From positions 52,796,298 to 52,860,297 of the forward strand of contig ML681994.1 of assembly GCA_007922195.1 (NCBI GenBank): DNA of 64,000 bases, in the 5' to 3' direction. The notes under the pieces are model-generated. The model was not told the origin of the DNA and ran no database searches. It worked only from the letters and a program-made list of their open reading frames with translations. Positions 11,151-24,785 of the stretch are shown here, one piece after another (position 1 is the first letter of the stretch; each line of letters starts with the position of its first letter). A program made the position numbers and the translations under genes. This DNA comes from Podocnemis expansa. Lineage: Eukaryota; Chordata; Testudines; Podocnemididae.

Positions 11151-13961
11151 ACTTAAACAGCAATTTGATAAAAGCATCTCATGGTGTTTTCATTAAAAAA
11201 TAGATAGTTGAAAACTTTAGGGACTACTGTATTTACAGCCTGCTGATCAATTTAGCCAAAAGTCTCATGCTAACACTTGTTTTAGCCAGTTTCATTTGGG
11301 TCACCCACGCAGAACAAAAGGATGATAAATACCAGATTTAGTGTGGTTCAGGAAAGCCAAAAACTCTCTAGGTTTCCATGGAGAATATTTGTTTTTCATC
11401 TTTCCAAGGAGATACAAAAGAAATGGCACATCCCCTTTGCCATAAATGTGGGAGAGAGACTGAGAGAGGTATTCCTCACCATCCAGTGAGGAAATTCTAT
11501 GCAGGCATCACACTTGATGCATGTACTGGGGACAGTTATCTTGACATCATTTTTTAAGCAGAACTTCAGGATGACTTCAGTAGGGGATTCTGCTTAAAAC
11601 TAATGGCAAGATGTGATGCAGAGTATTTTGACTGCTTACACTCACAGCTGTGTATTAAAATGTAGTAGCATTATGCAGATTTGCAAGCCTATTGGATTCT
11701 CTTTTACTGGAATGGAATTGAAAAAAGAACCTGAACTCAGGTCTATAGAACACAGTAAATACCATCTTTTTGCAGAAACTGTGTCCGAGTCCAACCTCTA
11801 CAACAATATTGAAATAACAAATCAAAGTATATCCCTGCACACTGCTTGACATATGTATGCCAAAGAAAAAGCTGCTCACAGATATTGGCTAAAAAGGCCA
11901 AAGCTGTGAGTCACCGTTGTGTCTTGCCTGCACAACAAGACTGTGCGAAATGCTTGCACGTACATGAAACCTATGTGAGTTTGAGAATCAAACACATACC
12001 TGAACTTCAGCTCGTGATTGTGCACATTTGGCAGCCTTGACCTCAGGCAATGCACACAGCTGCATCCATTCCTTGCCACAATTGGTTTTCTTCATTTTCC
12101 TGCAGCAGTTCCCTGTATAAGCCCCATGATGTGTTTGTGGGGCATGGCTTAGGACCCAGGACTTGTTGGGTTTTTTTGCGGGGGGGGGTGCGTAGAATGA
12201 AACTCTAGTGGAGGAGGTAACAACTGGGGCCCCTTGAGGGTTGGGTTAATCAGACTTAAAGTCCCATGTGAATCCTTCTACCTCTTTGTGAATACTGAAA
12301 GCCATATTGTAAGGTACAGTTTGTGGATACTTTCATGAACTGAGCCCTGCAGTGATTGCATAGCCCTGTTGCTGGTCTACTGTATTCCTAACAAGAGCTG
12401 TTAGGCCAGCAGTTGAGAAAGGGTAGGAAAAAAGAAATCTGTTTTTTTTCTTCCATAAATCACTTTCCTTATTAAAGACCAGCTAGGACAGTGCTTTGGA
12501 GAGGGAAACCTCTATTTCAGAATTTGCTTTCATCCTTAGTTAGGCATTATGGTGGGATTATTTATTTAATGCCTGTGTCAGAAGACTAATTATTTCCCTA
12601 AATAACAGAGTCAGACTCTAGGGTGGGATTCTCTAGCCTGCAAAGGGGGAAAAAGGAAAGAAAGATCATTAATTTTATTTTACTGAAAATTAGTTTAAGT
12701 GAGTTGTGATTCTGCTGCTTGGTAAGAAGGAAATTCATAGGGAGGACACTATTTCTTAGGTCTGTTGCTTTAAAATCTGCCTCTTCCAATTCAGCATTGT
12801 TAACACACCATGCACAATATAAATATGGATTCTTTCAGCAGCTTGCTGACACTTTGTTGGAATACACAGACTTTTTTTCTTTTTTTTTCAGATTTGTGAT
12901 CTGCAAGAATTCAATCTATGCCAGTGTATTGGAGATTGTGCTACGGGTCACCATTCAAACATGCCAGTTCACTCTGTTTATTTACCTGAGTTAAGTAGAA
13001 ACAAAAGAATCTGAAACTGCAATTAAATTGAAGTTGGAAAAGGCTTCATAAATCCTTTTCCAATTGTGTTATTCAACACAATGCCGTTTGTGGGAAATCA
13101 GATTTAGAATATGTTGAAACCATAAATGAAATCACCTTAAAAATATTTTCCTTGTTGAACGGATAACATCTGACAGGCAAGAAAACAATGTCTCACCAGC
13201 CATTAACCACTACCAGGCACACTATATAGTTAATTAGCATGGCATTACCCATAATACTTGGAAAACTATTACTTTTTGGCTGTTGTCCAAAGCATGTTCA
13301 GTGTAAGCTCATTTACTCCACAAAGCTTGCTTAGTCTTTTTTTCCAAAAGTAGAGGGAGCGTGTGAAAGAACCACAATGAGAGTGAAACACGTGTTGCAG
13401 TTTTAGCCTTGGGAAACCAATTACCATCCCTTTAGTTGGCAACTATTGTCATGTCTGGTTAACTGTCATGGCTTCGTGCATCAGTTTTCCAAACATAATT
13501 TTATATGTTAAAACCAACAACAAAAAAGACTATTACATTTTTGGCAGCCACCTAAACTTAATTAGGAACTAACCCAGACCTGTGCATTTTTCGAGAACAC
13601 ATCAGTGGATTGTAATAATCTTGCCAGAGTTACAGATTTGTATAAGGTTGACTGAGGAGTTTCTTGTTTCCCTTCTGGGAATGTGCATTTGAATCTTCAT
13701 GAATGTATATGATTATTTGTAAACTGATTAGGACAGGAGCTGTTTTTTTTTTGTTTGTTTTTGTTTTTTTTAACACTCTCACTCTCTTCCTCCATAATAA
13801 AGCCATGATACTTGACTGCAGGTGCCACCGAAGTAGAAATAGGATAATAAGAATTGGACAGCCTTGCTCTCCTTTAGACTATTTTTTAGCGTTTAGCTTT
13901 TTCCATTTTATGCTTTTTCTAATCCCTCATTTTTTACCCAATCCCTGCCACCACTGCTTCT

Positions 13962-13995
<34 letters not shown>

Positions 13996-16439
13996 CCTGA
14001 TGTGTTTGTTTGTTAAAAATTCTCCAAATGGATGGTGGTAGTGCTCTGCATTATCGTACAGGAGACCTTGGTCTGTACAGTGAACCCCATCCAAATATGC
14101 TTGCCCTGGAAGAAGCTAGAATTTCTGCAGTAGAGCACACTCCACTCCTCAAAAGAGGCTGTGCGATAATTGTTGAATAGTGCCTTACGCTGATCTCTAA
14201 GAAGGTGAGTTGGAGCCCTCAGGCATCATTGCTTCCCTGCAGGTAGTTGGTACAACTCAGAGCACTGAGGGGAGTTGAGTGACAATAACAGTGAATGCCC
14301 TCATATCCTTTAACCCATATAGTTTGAGAATAGCTCAATATATGTCAGCACCAGAGAAATTTAAACTGTAAAGAAAAAAAAGGATATAAGGGGTTCTTTT
14401 TTTTTTTAGCCACCTTGGATTACTTTTGATTGATACCAGGCATTTCCTTGTATTCGTCAGTAGAACTGGGTGAAAATTTGTGGTGTTTTTTGTTTCTTTG
14501 GTTTCTTTTTAACAAGAAGACAGCTATGCAGAAGGAAAACTGGCTAGGACAGTTACAAACTGGCCAGGCACACTGTATCCTAGGCCCAAACCTGGCTAGA
14601 TTCCCCTCTGAGATCAGGGACCCTGTGCATTTGCACAAAATGCACATTGCTGAATCTGGGCTGACATTAGGCCCTACATTCAAACACCTGGACAGCAAAC
14701 CATTCTGCCCATTGCTTGTACAGTCAGTAGAAGCCAACGAAAAGAAGAGTTGTCTTAAAGCTGGGATTGGGTTAGTCGTAAGCTGATTGAAGGCTAGAGC
14801 TGCTATTGCTTACAGGATTTTATTTTGTCAGTAAATGTAGTTTCCTTATTATTTTGGTTTTTTACTGAATACTAACAAAATCTGAGATTTGTGTAGAGTG
14901 CTAAGTGTCTGGTGTGTAAACCAGTTTTGGACCACTGTTCTATCATGTAGGTGGCAACATTATAAACATATGGGATTGGGTCTGCCTCAACTTTCTCTTG
15001 TAAGAGCTTCCCATTTTCATTAAACCTAAGATTCTGAGTTTTGTTCCAAATTCTCTCTCACTTTTCTACCTGTTTCTTCAAGGACTACTTTCAAGAACAT
15101 GGAGCCCAGAATATATCTGAGGAAACATAACAGTGAAAACATAACATCCTTTTCAGTTTCAACAAAGCAAATTTCTGCTATTTACTCACTAATGAAAGAG
15201 AGAACAGAAGAAAACAACTGTCAAGGAAAATAAAAATATGGAGTGCTTTTTTGCAGAGAAACATTTCTTCATGGCTTCCAAATTAACTTAAAATATACTA
15301 AGTCATGACTTCTGGAGTGTTTCTCTTCTTGTTGTTCTTTATTCCTTAGTCGCTCAGATGCGTCCTATTAGGAATACAAAAATTTACAGCAATGAAGTTT
15401 AAAATTTTCAGCTGCTCCACATAGCACACATTGGTATTGGTACTGTACTTTACTGCCAGGATCCTGCACAATGATTTAAACTTCTACAAATTGGCTATAA
15501 AATACTCCAGATCCCAATGGTAATATTTTATACTCACTTTCCACAGGTATAAATGATTGTGGCCCTAATCCAAAAAAGCACTTAGGCACATGCTTAATTT
15601 AAAGCATCCAGAGTTTTAAATTAAGATTGCAAGTTCATTGTACCGTGTGGCGTATAAATATAAAATAAAATGTCATTCCTGCACTTGATAGCTTAAAATA
15701 AAAATAAATGTAATAAAAAGGATCCTATGAAATGTTTCATGAAATTAATTCAAATTAGCTGAAGCAGGAACACTCACATATTTAAAACTTCCTAATAGAC
15801 TATAAATAACAAGTATATAGAATTGAAGTGAGTTTGGGTAAATGTCTAGTGAGGATTGATGTAAAGTTTGATTTTATTTAATGTCTTCATTGAAGCTCTC
15901 AAAGAGTGAGTAAATAGTATTCTGGCAGACCTTTTTAAAGCCTGTTTTGTACTCGGAGTGGAAATTTGACCTTTTGTTTTCAGTATGGAAAACAAGAAAT
16001 CTTTTCCAAATTTTGGGCATACTATTTCAGAATAAAGCCTAAATTTTCTAAGGCATTTCATGAAAAATCTGCTAATGATTTCAAGTTTCAATCAGTTAAA
16101 AGTTGGCCTTAAAAAAATTCATTCTGAAGCTTGTGATTTAGGGATGGAGGGGTTGGAACCCATTGGCTTAAAAAAGCCTTATAGACTGGAGAAAGCCCTC
16201 ATGGATGAATTTGACTTCCCAGAATGGTGGTGAAAAGGTAGTGGGAGGGAAGTCTAATATGTTTGTGGTGATTGGGAAGCTTGAGGGATGCTGGAAGACT
16301 GGCACCTTGCTAGACAGATTTAAGGTTGTGAAGTGAAGTTTGTGGCCCTGGATGGAGGACTAAGAGGTGTGTACTATTAGATGCTTTAACTTTTAATTTC
16401 CTTGCTTTTGTGTTATGTATAGACCACCTTTAACTGGCA
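11151..16439. other. Non-coding, simple repeats only
   Basis: No supported exon or transposon end. A T-run of about 29 lies at 13964-13992, with shorter T runs near 13742 and 14398 and a G run near 12181. A pair of overlapping antisense frames (about 14420-14786) has no recognisable domain. Confidence 0.6.
13964..13992. repeat. Poly(T) run
   Basis: Uninterrupted T run of about 29 bases. No SINE or LINE body is evident next to it. Confidence 0.9.
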
Positions 16440-17410
16440 TATAATTGAATGATTTTGTGTAGTAATACTAAAGAAATTTGCAAATCATACTAAATTGGAG
16501 AGCTGTTGCAACTGAACATCAATCAGGAAAATAAAGGTAATCTGCTAGGATCTGATAGAACTACTCAAGGAAGTTTACATAACATTAATTGAGATTTGCT
16601 CTGATAGGCACCCTCATGTATTTAATACCAGCTAAGAGAAACAATAAATGGGACTGAAAAATAGAAATGCACAGGAAATAAAAAATAGGTTCAGTTTATA
16701 TTAAAAAAAAAATCTTATAGACCTAGTGTATGGGATGGGTGTGAATATATAATCTAAACCATAATATACTCAATGGGGAGCAGATACTGAACATGAATGA
16801 GCCTTAGGTTACTAGACAAAGCAGCTAGGGACCTGCAGATAGCCTGTGCAAGCCAACTAAAGCTGGTGGGGCTCTGGCTAGGGAACTGTTTCATGGCTGC
16901 ATAGAATTTTAGGCTAGAGCTGGACCCTAAGTTATAGGACCCTTCCATTGTTCTGCATCCTAGATCCTGGATTCAAGCTTGAGCCTAAAATCAACACCAC
17001 CAGGAAACAGCCCCACAGCTTGAGTCCTGTTAGCTTGTGGGTTTCTCTTGGCCCACCCTTAGAGCACAAGATACTATATGTGCATTTGCATTACAGTCAG
17101 GAACAAAAAAACAATGAAATTATGGGTTCCATACACAAAGAAGCATTACAGAGTAGGGAGAAAATTCCCTATCTGATTCCAGTGGAGTACCCCTGGAATA
17201 TTTGTTCAGGTTGAGGGACTACATTATATCAAAGCTATTGGCAAACTGAGGAGTTCAGAAAAGAGTAACAAATTCCACAGTTGGAGGAATTGATTTGTGA
17301 AGGAACATTAAAAGAGTTTGTGTATCTTGGTTGTAAGATGATGAAAAACAGGTATGTCTGCAGTCTGCAAATACCTAGAAGATGTTAACTGTCAGAGATG
17401 GAGAGGAATG
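16440..17410 (+). mobile_element. Decayed CR1 LINE fragments
   Basis: The stretch near 16475-16510 (AAATTTGCAAATCATACTAA, then ATTGGAGAGCTGTTGCAAC) and the one near 17250-17310 (AGAAAAGAGTAACAAATTCC, GGAGGAATTGATTTGTGAAG) follow the order of the C-terminal RT part of CR1. Heavily mutated; borders approximate. Confidence 0.55.
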
Positions 17411-17882
17411 TGCTGGGTGCTCTAGCCATGTCATAAAAAGGTAGTCCAGACCCCAAAGAGCTCACTGTCCAAGTTATCAGAAAATGCAGTAGGTGGACAG
17501 GACAACCAAGAGTGAGGAAGAGTAGATGAGGAGAGGATGAGGTAACAGTAAAGGGCCCAATCCAGTCCCAGTAGAGCCAACAAAAAATTCCCATTGATCA
17601 CAGTGGGTACTGGAGCAAGCCCAATTTGCATAAGTTATCCTATGGTAGGCAAAAGTTTCAGATGATCTGCTGCCTGGCTGTTGAATTTAGCATAACTGGT
17701 GGGGTTAAAACTAAAAGGAATAAGCTTAAGAAAGGAAAAGAATGCGCTGAAGATTAGGAAAAGTTGCCTGACAATGGGATTCATTAGGCTGGGGAATATC
17801 CTCAAAGGGAAAAGTGAAGGCTCTCTGGTTTAAGATTTTTAAAATAAGATGAGGCAAAAAGCTAGAAAATATACTGTAGAGC

Positions 17883-18208
17883 CAGTAGTGCCCAACATTA
17901 TTGCAAAGGATGGTCCACATAAACCTAAGCACAACCTTATGCATGCCAAACAGATTCAATATATTTATAATGAGAGATAGTCACCTCTACTGATTTATAT
18001 TTAAGTTCAGCTTGTTTCACGTGTATTGCAACTGGTTGTCTCTATGCAGAATAATGTTTGTTTAAAAACAAATAAGTCAGTGCTTAAAACACATCAGAAT
18101 GATAGAAAATAGAAAAAATCAGCTACCGGTTGTGTTGAAGCAGGCTGCAGGCCTCGTGATGAGCTCTGGTGGGCCACAGTTTGTAGGCTATAGACTGAGC
18201 ACCACTGC
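17883..18208. mobile_element. hAT-like MITE
   Basis: Starts CAGTAGTGCCCAAC and ends GAGCACCACTGC, hAT-like ends. Flanking 8-mers TGTAGAGC and TGTAGGGG agree at 6 of 8. The interior contains the GGTGGGCCACAGTTTGTAGG type of sequence common in such elements. Confidence 0.55.
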
Positions 18209-21129
18209 TGTAGGGGACGTGCCCTGGAACAGGGATGGATTGAACACCTAATACTGTAGGTCTTTTACAGTGATAACTTATATCATACTATATTGCTTTG
18301 ATGAACTTGTGAATTTCCTGTTTGACTGTAAGAACCACGGTGGCCTTTTACTATAATTGTTTTTTTTTTTCCTGAGACCAGTGACATGGTTGTAATCTGT
18401 CTGTATTCTCAGAATGTGTAAAGCATGTTTTAAATTCACCTTCTTGGACCAGAGGTATTTTTCTCATCTTGGCTCCCTTAGTGGATTCAGATGAGGAAAT
18501 GTAACTGACTTTTGGAGACCCTTCTCATGAGATCCAGCTGTGTTCGATACACAAAGCCCCCTTCAAAGATAGGATTTGGGGCCAAGTGCTTCATTTTGTA
18601 GTCAGGCACAACTCCCATTGACGTCAATGGGTGTTTTGCTTTTGTAAAGCATTGGGACTCAAGATTTGGCCCAGACATTTTCATATGTGGGCTCCTCCTA
18701 AAATGGTGCCAATATTCTAGAGTTCAGCGAGTCAGGCAACAGAACTTTGGAGTTGCAAAGTGGTCCACATGTCCTCCTCATGGTGCAAAATGAAAAGGTG
18801 GGAAAATTAACTCACTAGTTATTTCCAGTACTAGACAGGTACACAATCCATGCATAAATATATCCACAGATATGGCTTTATGTGGGTAGCGGGTATTTTG
18901 AATCTTATTTTCTAGGAATGCACAGTAAATGATACATCTGGTAACAGCTTGTAAACAATAGAAATATTCACAAAAGCATAGTATTCAAGTATATACACAA
19001 CACGAAAAACTTACTTCTACTCAAGCCTAGAGAAAGTAAATTGCTATTCATTTTTACATAACACTTTTTTAGCTAAAATCTTTTAAGCATTTAACTTTAC
19101 AACTTTCATTTTAAAAGGGAATAAAAATGAAAAATGTGTTTTGCAATGAAATCTGCCACTGATATAAGTGTTCAATTAAATGGACCGTGCAAGAAAGGAG
19201 AAAAGATTTTGCTACTGGGATGTTGCCAATGATATCCTTTGACACTTCTATGGTCTCATGTGTTCTTGATCAAGCAGCAGAGAGCTCTGGAAAATCCCAA
19301 AACAATAAGACTGAAACCAGAGCAGTTTGCACACACTTGATACACTGTCAAAAGAGGTTGATTTGACTGGCATTATATTATGGTGTCATATTAATGTACC
19401 CTAAATGAAACCATTTCTGCCGTTTTGCTGATACAGAACTTCACTATTCAGTATTTATATATTGGAAGATTGGGTGTTTTTGCTATAGATAACAGAATCA
19501 AACTGGACATCCATGGATGCAGCTATTTAGAATTTCTTCCTACCACATTGTAGTCTGTTTAATTTTGTAAAACTTCTCTTTTGGACACATTCAATAATCA
19601 TATGTTTGCAAAATCCAGATACAAAATTTAATTTACCATTGACTTAGTCTCCAAAGAAATATAGTGCTGCTTGTCCAGTTTCTCATTGCCATATGTATTG
19701 TTCCTAGCACAAAAGCTTCTTTAGTCTTTTACTTTTCTTTACGCTACTTAGCACTGTTATCAGTTTAAGGACTGGATTCGCTGGGTACTCCAGACCACCT
19801 GTGGCAATGAGAGCACCACCTCTGTAATTTGGGTTCTGTTGCCTGATTCCTTTTCTTCTGTTGGGGAGAAGCTATAGATGCCTGGAGTGTGGGCCAAAGA
19901 GGATGGGGCTGAGCCTGGAAGAATGTCCACTCGTCACTGTCTTCTTCCAACGACTTTCTTGAATGTTCAGTAGATGAATGAATTCTGATGCTTTCAGCAT
20001 TAACTTAGGGTTTGTCCACAGGGTGCAGTTATGCTCACCAGTGGGGTGTGAATTCTAATGCACACTAGTGTGTTGCATCCTGACCTGCTTGTGTAGCCCC
20101 TCCTGTCATGCACTAAAATGTCTCTAATGCTCACCATCACTTTGAAATAGTGTTACATTAACATATATTCTTCACCACTTTCAGCTTCATTTGCTGTTAC
20201 TTCCTGGACTGATGATTAGCTTTTGTGTCCCGTCCCCCCCACCCAAGAGGTAAGTTCATTTTTTAAATGAAGGAAGGATTGTACAAAGAGAAGGATGGGG
20301 CACTAGGCTCTCAGATGAGTTCAGCTCAGGTCCATTCTAATCTCTGTTGTTACTGATTATCATAACCCAAGAACTGCCACTCTGTCCCTGATTCTTAGAA
20401 GTCTCATCTTTGATTCCATTGACTACTGCATCCCCAAAGAACATGGCTGTCTCTGGTGGTGGATCGAGAGGTGGCCTCTGAAATAGCTAAACCCTGACCC
20501 AAATAGGTGTTAAAGATTAGGACAGAGCTTGAGTTGATCTGGAATTGGGTGGGGGGAAAATGGAACTCACAAATTTCAATGTCATGTGCTCTCATTGGTC
20601 CTTCTGGCTTAAATGGTAATTTTCTGAGTATTGTTCTGTGGTTGAAATGAAGAAAGTGACATACCAATAACCCCAGAGAAAGATCTGTTGTGCACAAACT
20701 CAGTACACCATTTAACAAATAAATCCTGGTTCTTTTGAAATATATTTTTAAGGCAAATGTTTGGACATCTCATGACTGTTTAAATATGATAATTCCCCAG
20801 TTTTCCTCCCATAATTCTGATCCTTTGTCTAACCATGAATAACTTACTGCAGCTTCCACAAAATTAATTTAATTGCAATTGGGGCTAATTCCAGTGGCGT
20901 ACTTGCCTTCTGTTAGCCAATGCCTTTAGTACAATAAGTCGCCTTAATTGAATCAGAAGTATCAATAAAAATCTTCTGTTATCTTGAATTGTTGGAAAAG
21001 TGAGGGGATTTTCTGAGTCAAATTTTCTTTGTTACTTTTCTTGTTAGAATGTACAAATCCTGTTTAGTATATGGAATTTTCAAAGTATCTGGGTAGGATA
21101 ATGAAGTTAACACTGAAATTCAGACTGAC
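18209..21129. other. Non-coding, no supported feature apart from a CRE palindrome
   Basis: CCCATTGACGTCAATGGG at 18614-18631 is a perfect 18-bp palindrome with a CRE core, probably inside an old repeat. At 19990-20160 a GGGTTTGTCCACAGG start suggests a decayed MITE. Nothing else was recognised. Confidence 0.5.
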
Positions 21130-21344
21130 AATAACACAGACAGTTCCAAAAAATTCCTAACTGTCAGGGTGATTAATCACTGGAATAAGTTGCCTAGGGA
21201 GGTTGTAGAATCATGAACACTGGAAATTTTTAAGAGCAGGTTAGACAAACACCTTAAGGGATGTTATAGTACTTGGTCCTGTCATAAGTGCAGGGGACTG
21301 GACTCGATGTTCTCTCGTTGTCCCTTTCTGTTCTGATTCTATGA
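21130..21344 (+). mobile_element. CR1 LINE 3' end
   Basis: AATAAGTTGCCTAGGGAGGT, GAGCAGGTTAGACAAACACC, GGGGACTGGACTCGATG and the terminal TTCTGATTCTATGA mark the 3' end of a 5'-truncated CR1. Confidence 0.9.
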
Positions 21345-21547
21345 AAATAATACATCAAAATAAGGAGAACTGGCATTAAGATCAGAAGGGAATATTATTT
21401 GTATTTTGCATGTCATACAAAACACTCACAGAACCCATAACTTACAAATCCTTATTCAGGTTGATTGACATGAGTTAAAAAAAAAGAGAGAGAGAAAAGA
21501 AATTAAAAAGAAGGTCTGTTAAACACCTACTAATATATGAAACAGAA

Positions 21548-21769
21548 AAAGGAGTCCTGTGGCACTTTTAAGACTAACAAATTTATTTTTCTCATGAGCT
21601 TTTGTGGATGAAGTCTCACTTTGTCAGATGCCACTTTCTGGCATCTGACAAAGTGGAACTTTGCCCATGAAAGCTTATGTAAAAAATAAATTGGTTAATC
21701 TTTAAAAGTGCCACAGGACTCCTTTTTTGTTTTGCTGAACTAAGCTAACACGACTACCCCTTTTGGAAC
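21548..21769. repeat. Palindromic Penelope-like unit, copy C
   Basis: Left arm 21548-21632 (AAGGAGTCCTGTGGCAC, AGACTAACAAATTTATT, TTTGTCAGATGCCA) and right arm 21640-21726 (GGCATCTGACAAAGTGG, GTGCCACAGGACTCCTT) form near-complementary arms of about 85 bp around a 6-7 base loop. The right end reads AAGCTAACACGACTACCCC, the reverse of the GGGGTAGCCGTGTTAGTCT start seen in copy B. Hammerhead-like core on +: CTGACAA (21645-21651) and GAAA (21669-21672). Confidence 0.65.
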
Positions 21770-21774
21770 ATATT

Positions 21775-23169
21775 AGTATACAAGATTATTATTTTTAAAT
21801 TAGTGTTGATTTTGCCTCTGTTGTCTCACAAACTTCATTAGAGGGCACAAATACATAAATTATGCTACATTTCTATTTAATATAATGCTTCTAATTGCTC
21901 TTATTGTGAAATATACAAAAATTAATTGGGAGCATGGTTGCAGTACTTGTTTGGCAAAGACTAAACAGTAGAACAGTTTATTTAACAATTGACTAACCAC
22001 TGAAAACATGGACAAGCAGAAGAAAGAAATCTCCATTTTTGCTAATGCTGTAGCTTTATAACAAATTATGAAAATGGAACTGCATACACATCAGTCCTGT
22101 TCAGTACAAAACTCCTCAATACTCTAATCAAAAAGTAGTATTTGCATTTCCATAAGTATATTTTCTACTTTCATTGTGGTTTGGTTTTATGTGGATTTGC
22201 CTTGACCCTTTTCAATCTTATTAAAGAGTGCTGTTGCATAAATAATTTAAAACTGTTGTTGGTTTTTGTAAATACTGGGATTTAAGAAGCAAGACCCAAG
22301 TTTTCTAGGAGCACTCCAAGGAAGGTTAAGATTTTCACTGCAGGAGTAGGGCCAAAGTGTAACCTGAAATCTTGCTCAGAGAAAAAATAGTCTTGTTAGG
22401 GAATCACTTTCATGGTTTAAGTTTTGTGGACAAATAATTGATGATGAAATTCACCCATGTGCAATAGGCCTGTGCAATGCGTGCTTATCACTTAAACTCC
22501 ACTTTTGCTGTATTTGATTTAATTGATGCATGTATTCAGAGCCTCTGCGGAGGGGTCAGTTTCACTATAGTTACAGAATAACGTTTTGTTTACAGTGCAG
22601 TTATTTAGAAAACTTCCACTGAATAGCCAGAATTTGAGGAGGGTGGAAATCCCCATATATCGTAGCCACACTCTGAGACTCAAAGGCTCTGGGCTTGATT
22701 TAAAGCCCACTGAAGTTATTTGGAACTTTTCAGTGAGCTTCACCGAACTTTGGATCAGCCTCAAGAGAAGTGAGGTGCAATGCAGATACATATTGTGCTC
22801 TTTATATTGGTTTAAATACAATAAGAACAGATTTGAACTCTCACCCAAAACCTGAACTGCACCAAACCTTTTTCTGAGGGTTGGAAAAGTTTGATTAATA
22901 GTTTAATTTTCACATTCCCCATCATTTTCATTTTCAGGCAGGAGCAAAAGCATACAAGAGACTATTCTTGTGGTATTTTTACTGGCCTCACTATAACCAA
23001 GAGGTATGAGAGGTAATCTCTTCAAGGAAGCTTGATCTTGCAAGGTTTCCAACAAGATTTTTGGAGCCAATAGATGCAGATATGTTCAGAAAAACTTTGG
23101 ATAAACCTCCAAACTTCTGGATGCTCTTTTGAATTGAAGAGCCAAACCTTTTGATATTTCCTCATCCCT

Positions 23170-23170
<1 letters not shown>
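21775..23170. other. Non-coding, no supported feature
   Basis: Two overlapping antisense frames (about 22519-22855) look like chance. No transposon end was recognised. Confidence 0.55.
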
Positions 23171-23233
<63 letters not shown>

Positions 23234-23243
23234 NNNNNNNNNN

Positions 23244-23292
<49 letters not shown>
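23171..23292. repeat. (CT)n-(CA)n microsatellite with assembly gap
   Basis: A CT run of about 18 bases passes into a (CA)n tract, broken by ten N at 23234-23243. The repeat length is therefore unknown. Confidence 0.98.
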
Positions 23293-24654
23293 CCACACCA
23301 TTATAATGTACATATTGGTATGTGTTGTCTGTGAGGCATTTTTGGACTCCACTGCTAATCCATAACTAAAACTAACTAGTTGTGAAAAACATCCTCTGAC
23401 TTCAACAAAAAGTACTTTATGAAAATAGTTGAGGTATACATGAGCTTCAATCTCATTGGAAAGTTAAGAATGAGATGGCATAGAAAATAGTTAACTTGTA
23501 AGAATAGCAATATATGTTTCAAAAAAGCACGATGGAAGTGCAAGATGTTGCACTGCACACTCAGTAATTCAGAAAGCTGTGAAGTGTTTTAAAGATTTAT
23601 TGATTTAATTGCTGCACATAACACAATGTGCTTATGCAAAAAGAATCCTGTAAAAAAGATAAGCACAATGTATGTATGTAACTTTTGGACGGAAAAGAAG
23701 GCTCTGTGAAACTGGTTACTTACACACTCATCCCTTTGCTATGCAAAATTTCTATAAAGTTTCTAGAAAGGATGGCAGTATTGACAGCAGAAGTGTCCCT
23801 GGCCCGGAAGAAGACCCAAGGCTTAGGCGCTGGGGTTTGGGGCTAGCACACTTTAAGCGTGCTGCTGTTGCAGCTGCCGCTGAGGCAGACCCAGGGCTTG
23901 GACGCTAGGATTTGGGGCTCAAGCCCTGTAAGTCCGGTGCCAGTGATGCCCCTGATTGACAGAGAATGTGGAAAGTGATTCTACACAAACACAACAGAAA
24001 TCCTGATAAAGCTATATTTGACCTCAGAATATAAGAATATTTCCCTCTGTTTTTACTACTTTTTTCTCTTTTAAAATGCTGTTATTGAAATCTACATATG
24101 CAAAAAAGTGGCATGGTAACTAGGAAAATGATTTGAGATTTATTGTGGAAAAATCTTTGAAACTTTCAGCCTTGAGCATGGGAACATTTAAAAAAAACAA
24201 CAGCCCTGCAAATCCTATATAGTGAGAGAGCAACAGAGTTGATGAGATTATATAAGTATTTGCTAGTGTTTGGATACGGTAAATCAGTTAAGCATATGTT
24301 TAAGCACTTGCTAGATCAGAGCTTGTGTCATAACATCTAGCACACTGAATAATACTGGAGCGTAGATAAATACTATTACTAATGTAATGTTGGATGATGA
24401 ACAAAAGATAAATAGACACAAAGAAGTGGAAAAGAAAGAATGAACTATTATGTTACTTGCCCCTCTGCCAAAAATCTGTGCAGTGGTGGTGGTCATATAC
24501 TTTTGATGGTCCAGCATTTGATTGAACTCAGTGGATGTGGTGAATCATCTGGCACTGTGGGTCCTTTACCCAACACCCTTGTTATGTTAGTCATAATGCT
24601 TAGTATTCCATATATTTCAAAGTGTTTTGTAATGAAAAGTAAATAGCAGTACCT
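23293..24654. other. Non-coding, small GC-richer block
   Basis: Positions 23790-23945 are GC-richer and contain two similar units (GGCTTAGGCGCTGGGGTTTG and GGCTTGGACGCTAGGATTTG about 80 bases apart), so probably an old repeat. The rest is AT-rich with nothing recognised. Confidence 0.45.
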
Positions 24655-24785
24655 CCATTTTACAGACAAGGAAGCTCCATAGTGAAGTGACTTGCTCATG
24701 ATCACCCTATGACAGAATCAAAAGAGAATCTAGGTCTCTTGACTCCCCGATGTGTGCCATATCCGTTGGACTATGCTGTAATCAG
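24655..24785 (+). repeat. MIR SINE fragment
   Basis: TTTTACAGACAAGGAAGCTC, AGTGACTTGCTCATGATCAC and CTCTTGACTCCC follow the MIR core and tail. Confidence 0.7.

Noticed and set aside
14420..14786. Sense/antisense frame pair of 118 and 105 codons
   Set aside because: No domain, no splice context, and opposite-strand frames over the same bases suggest chance.
23022..23288. 88-codon minus frame with alternating Cys-Val
   Set aside because: Translation of the (CA)n microsatellite across an N gap.
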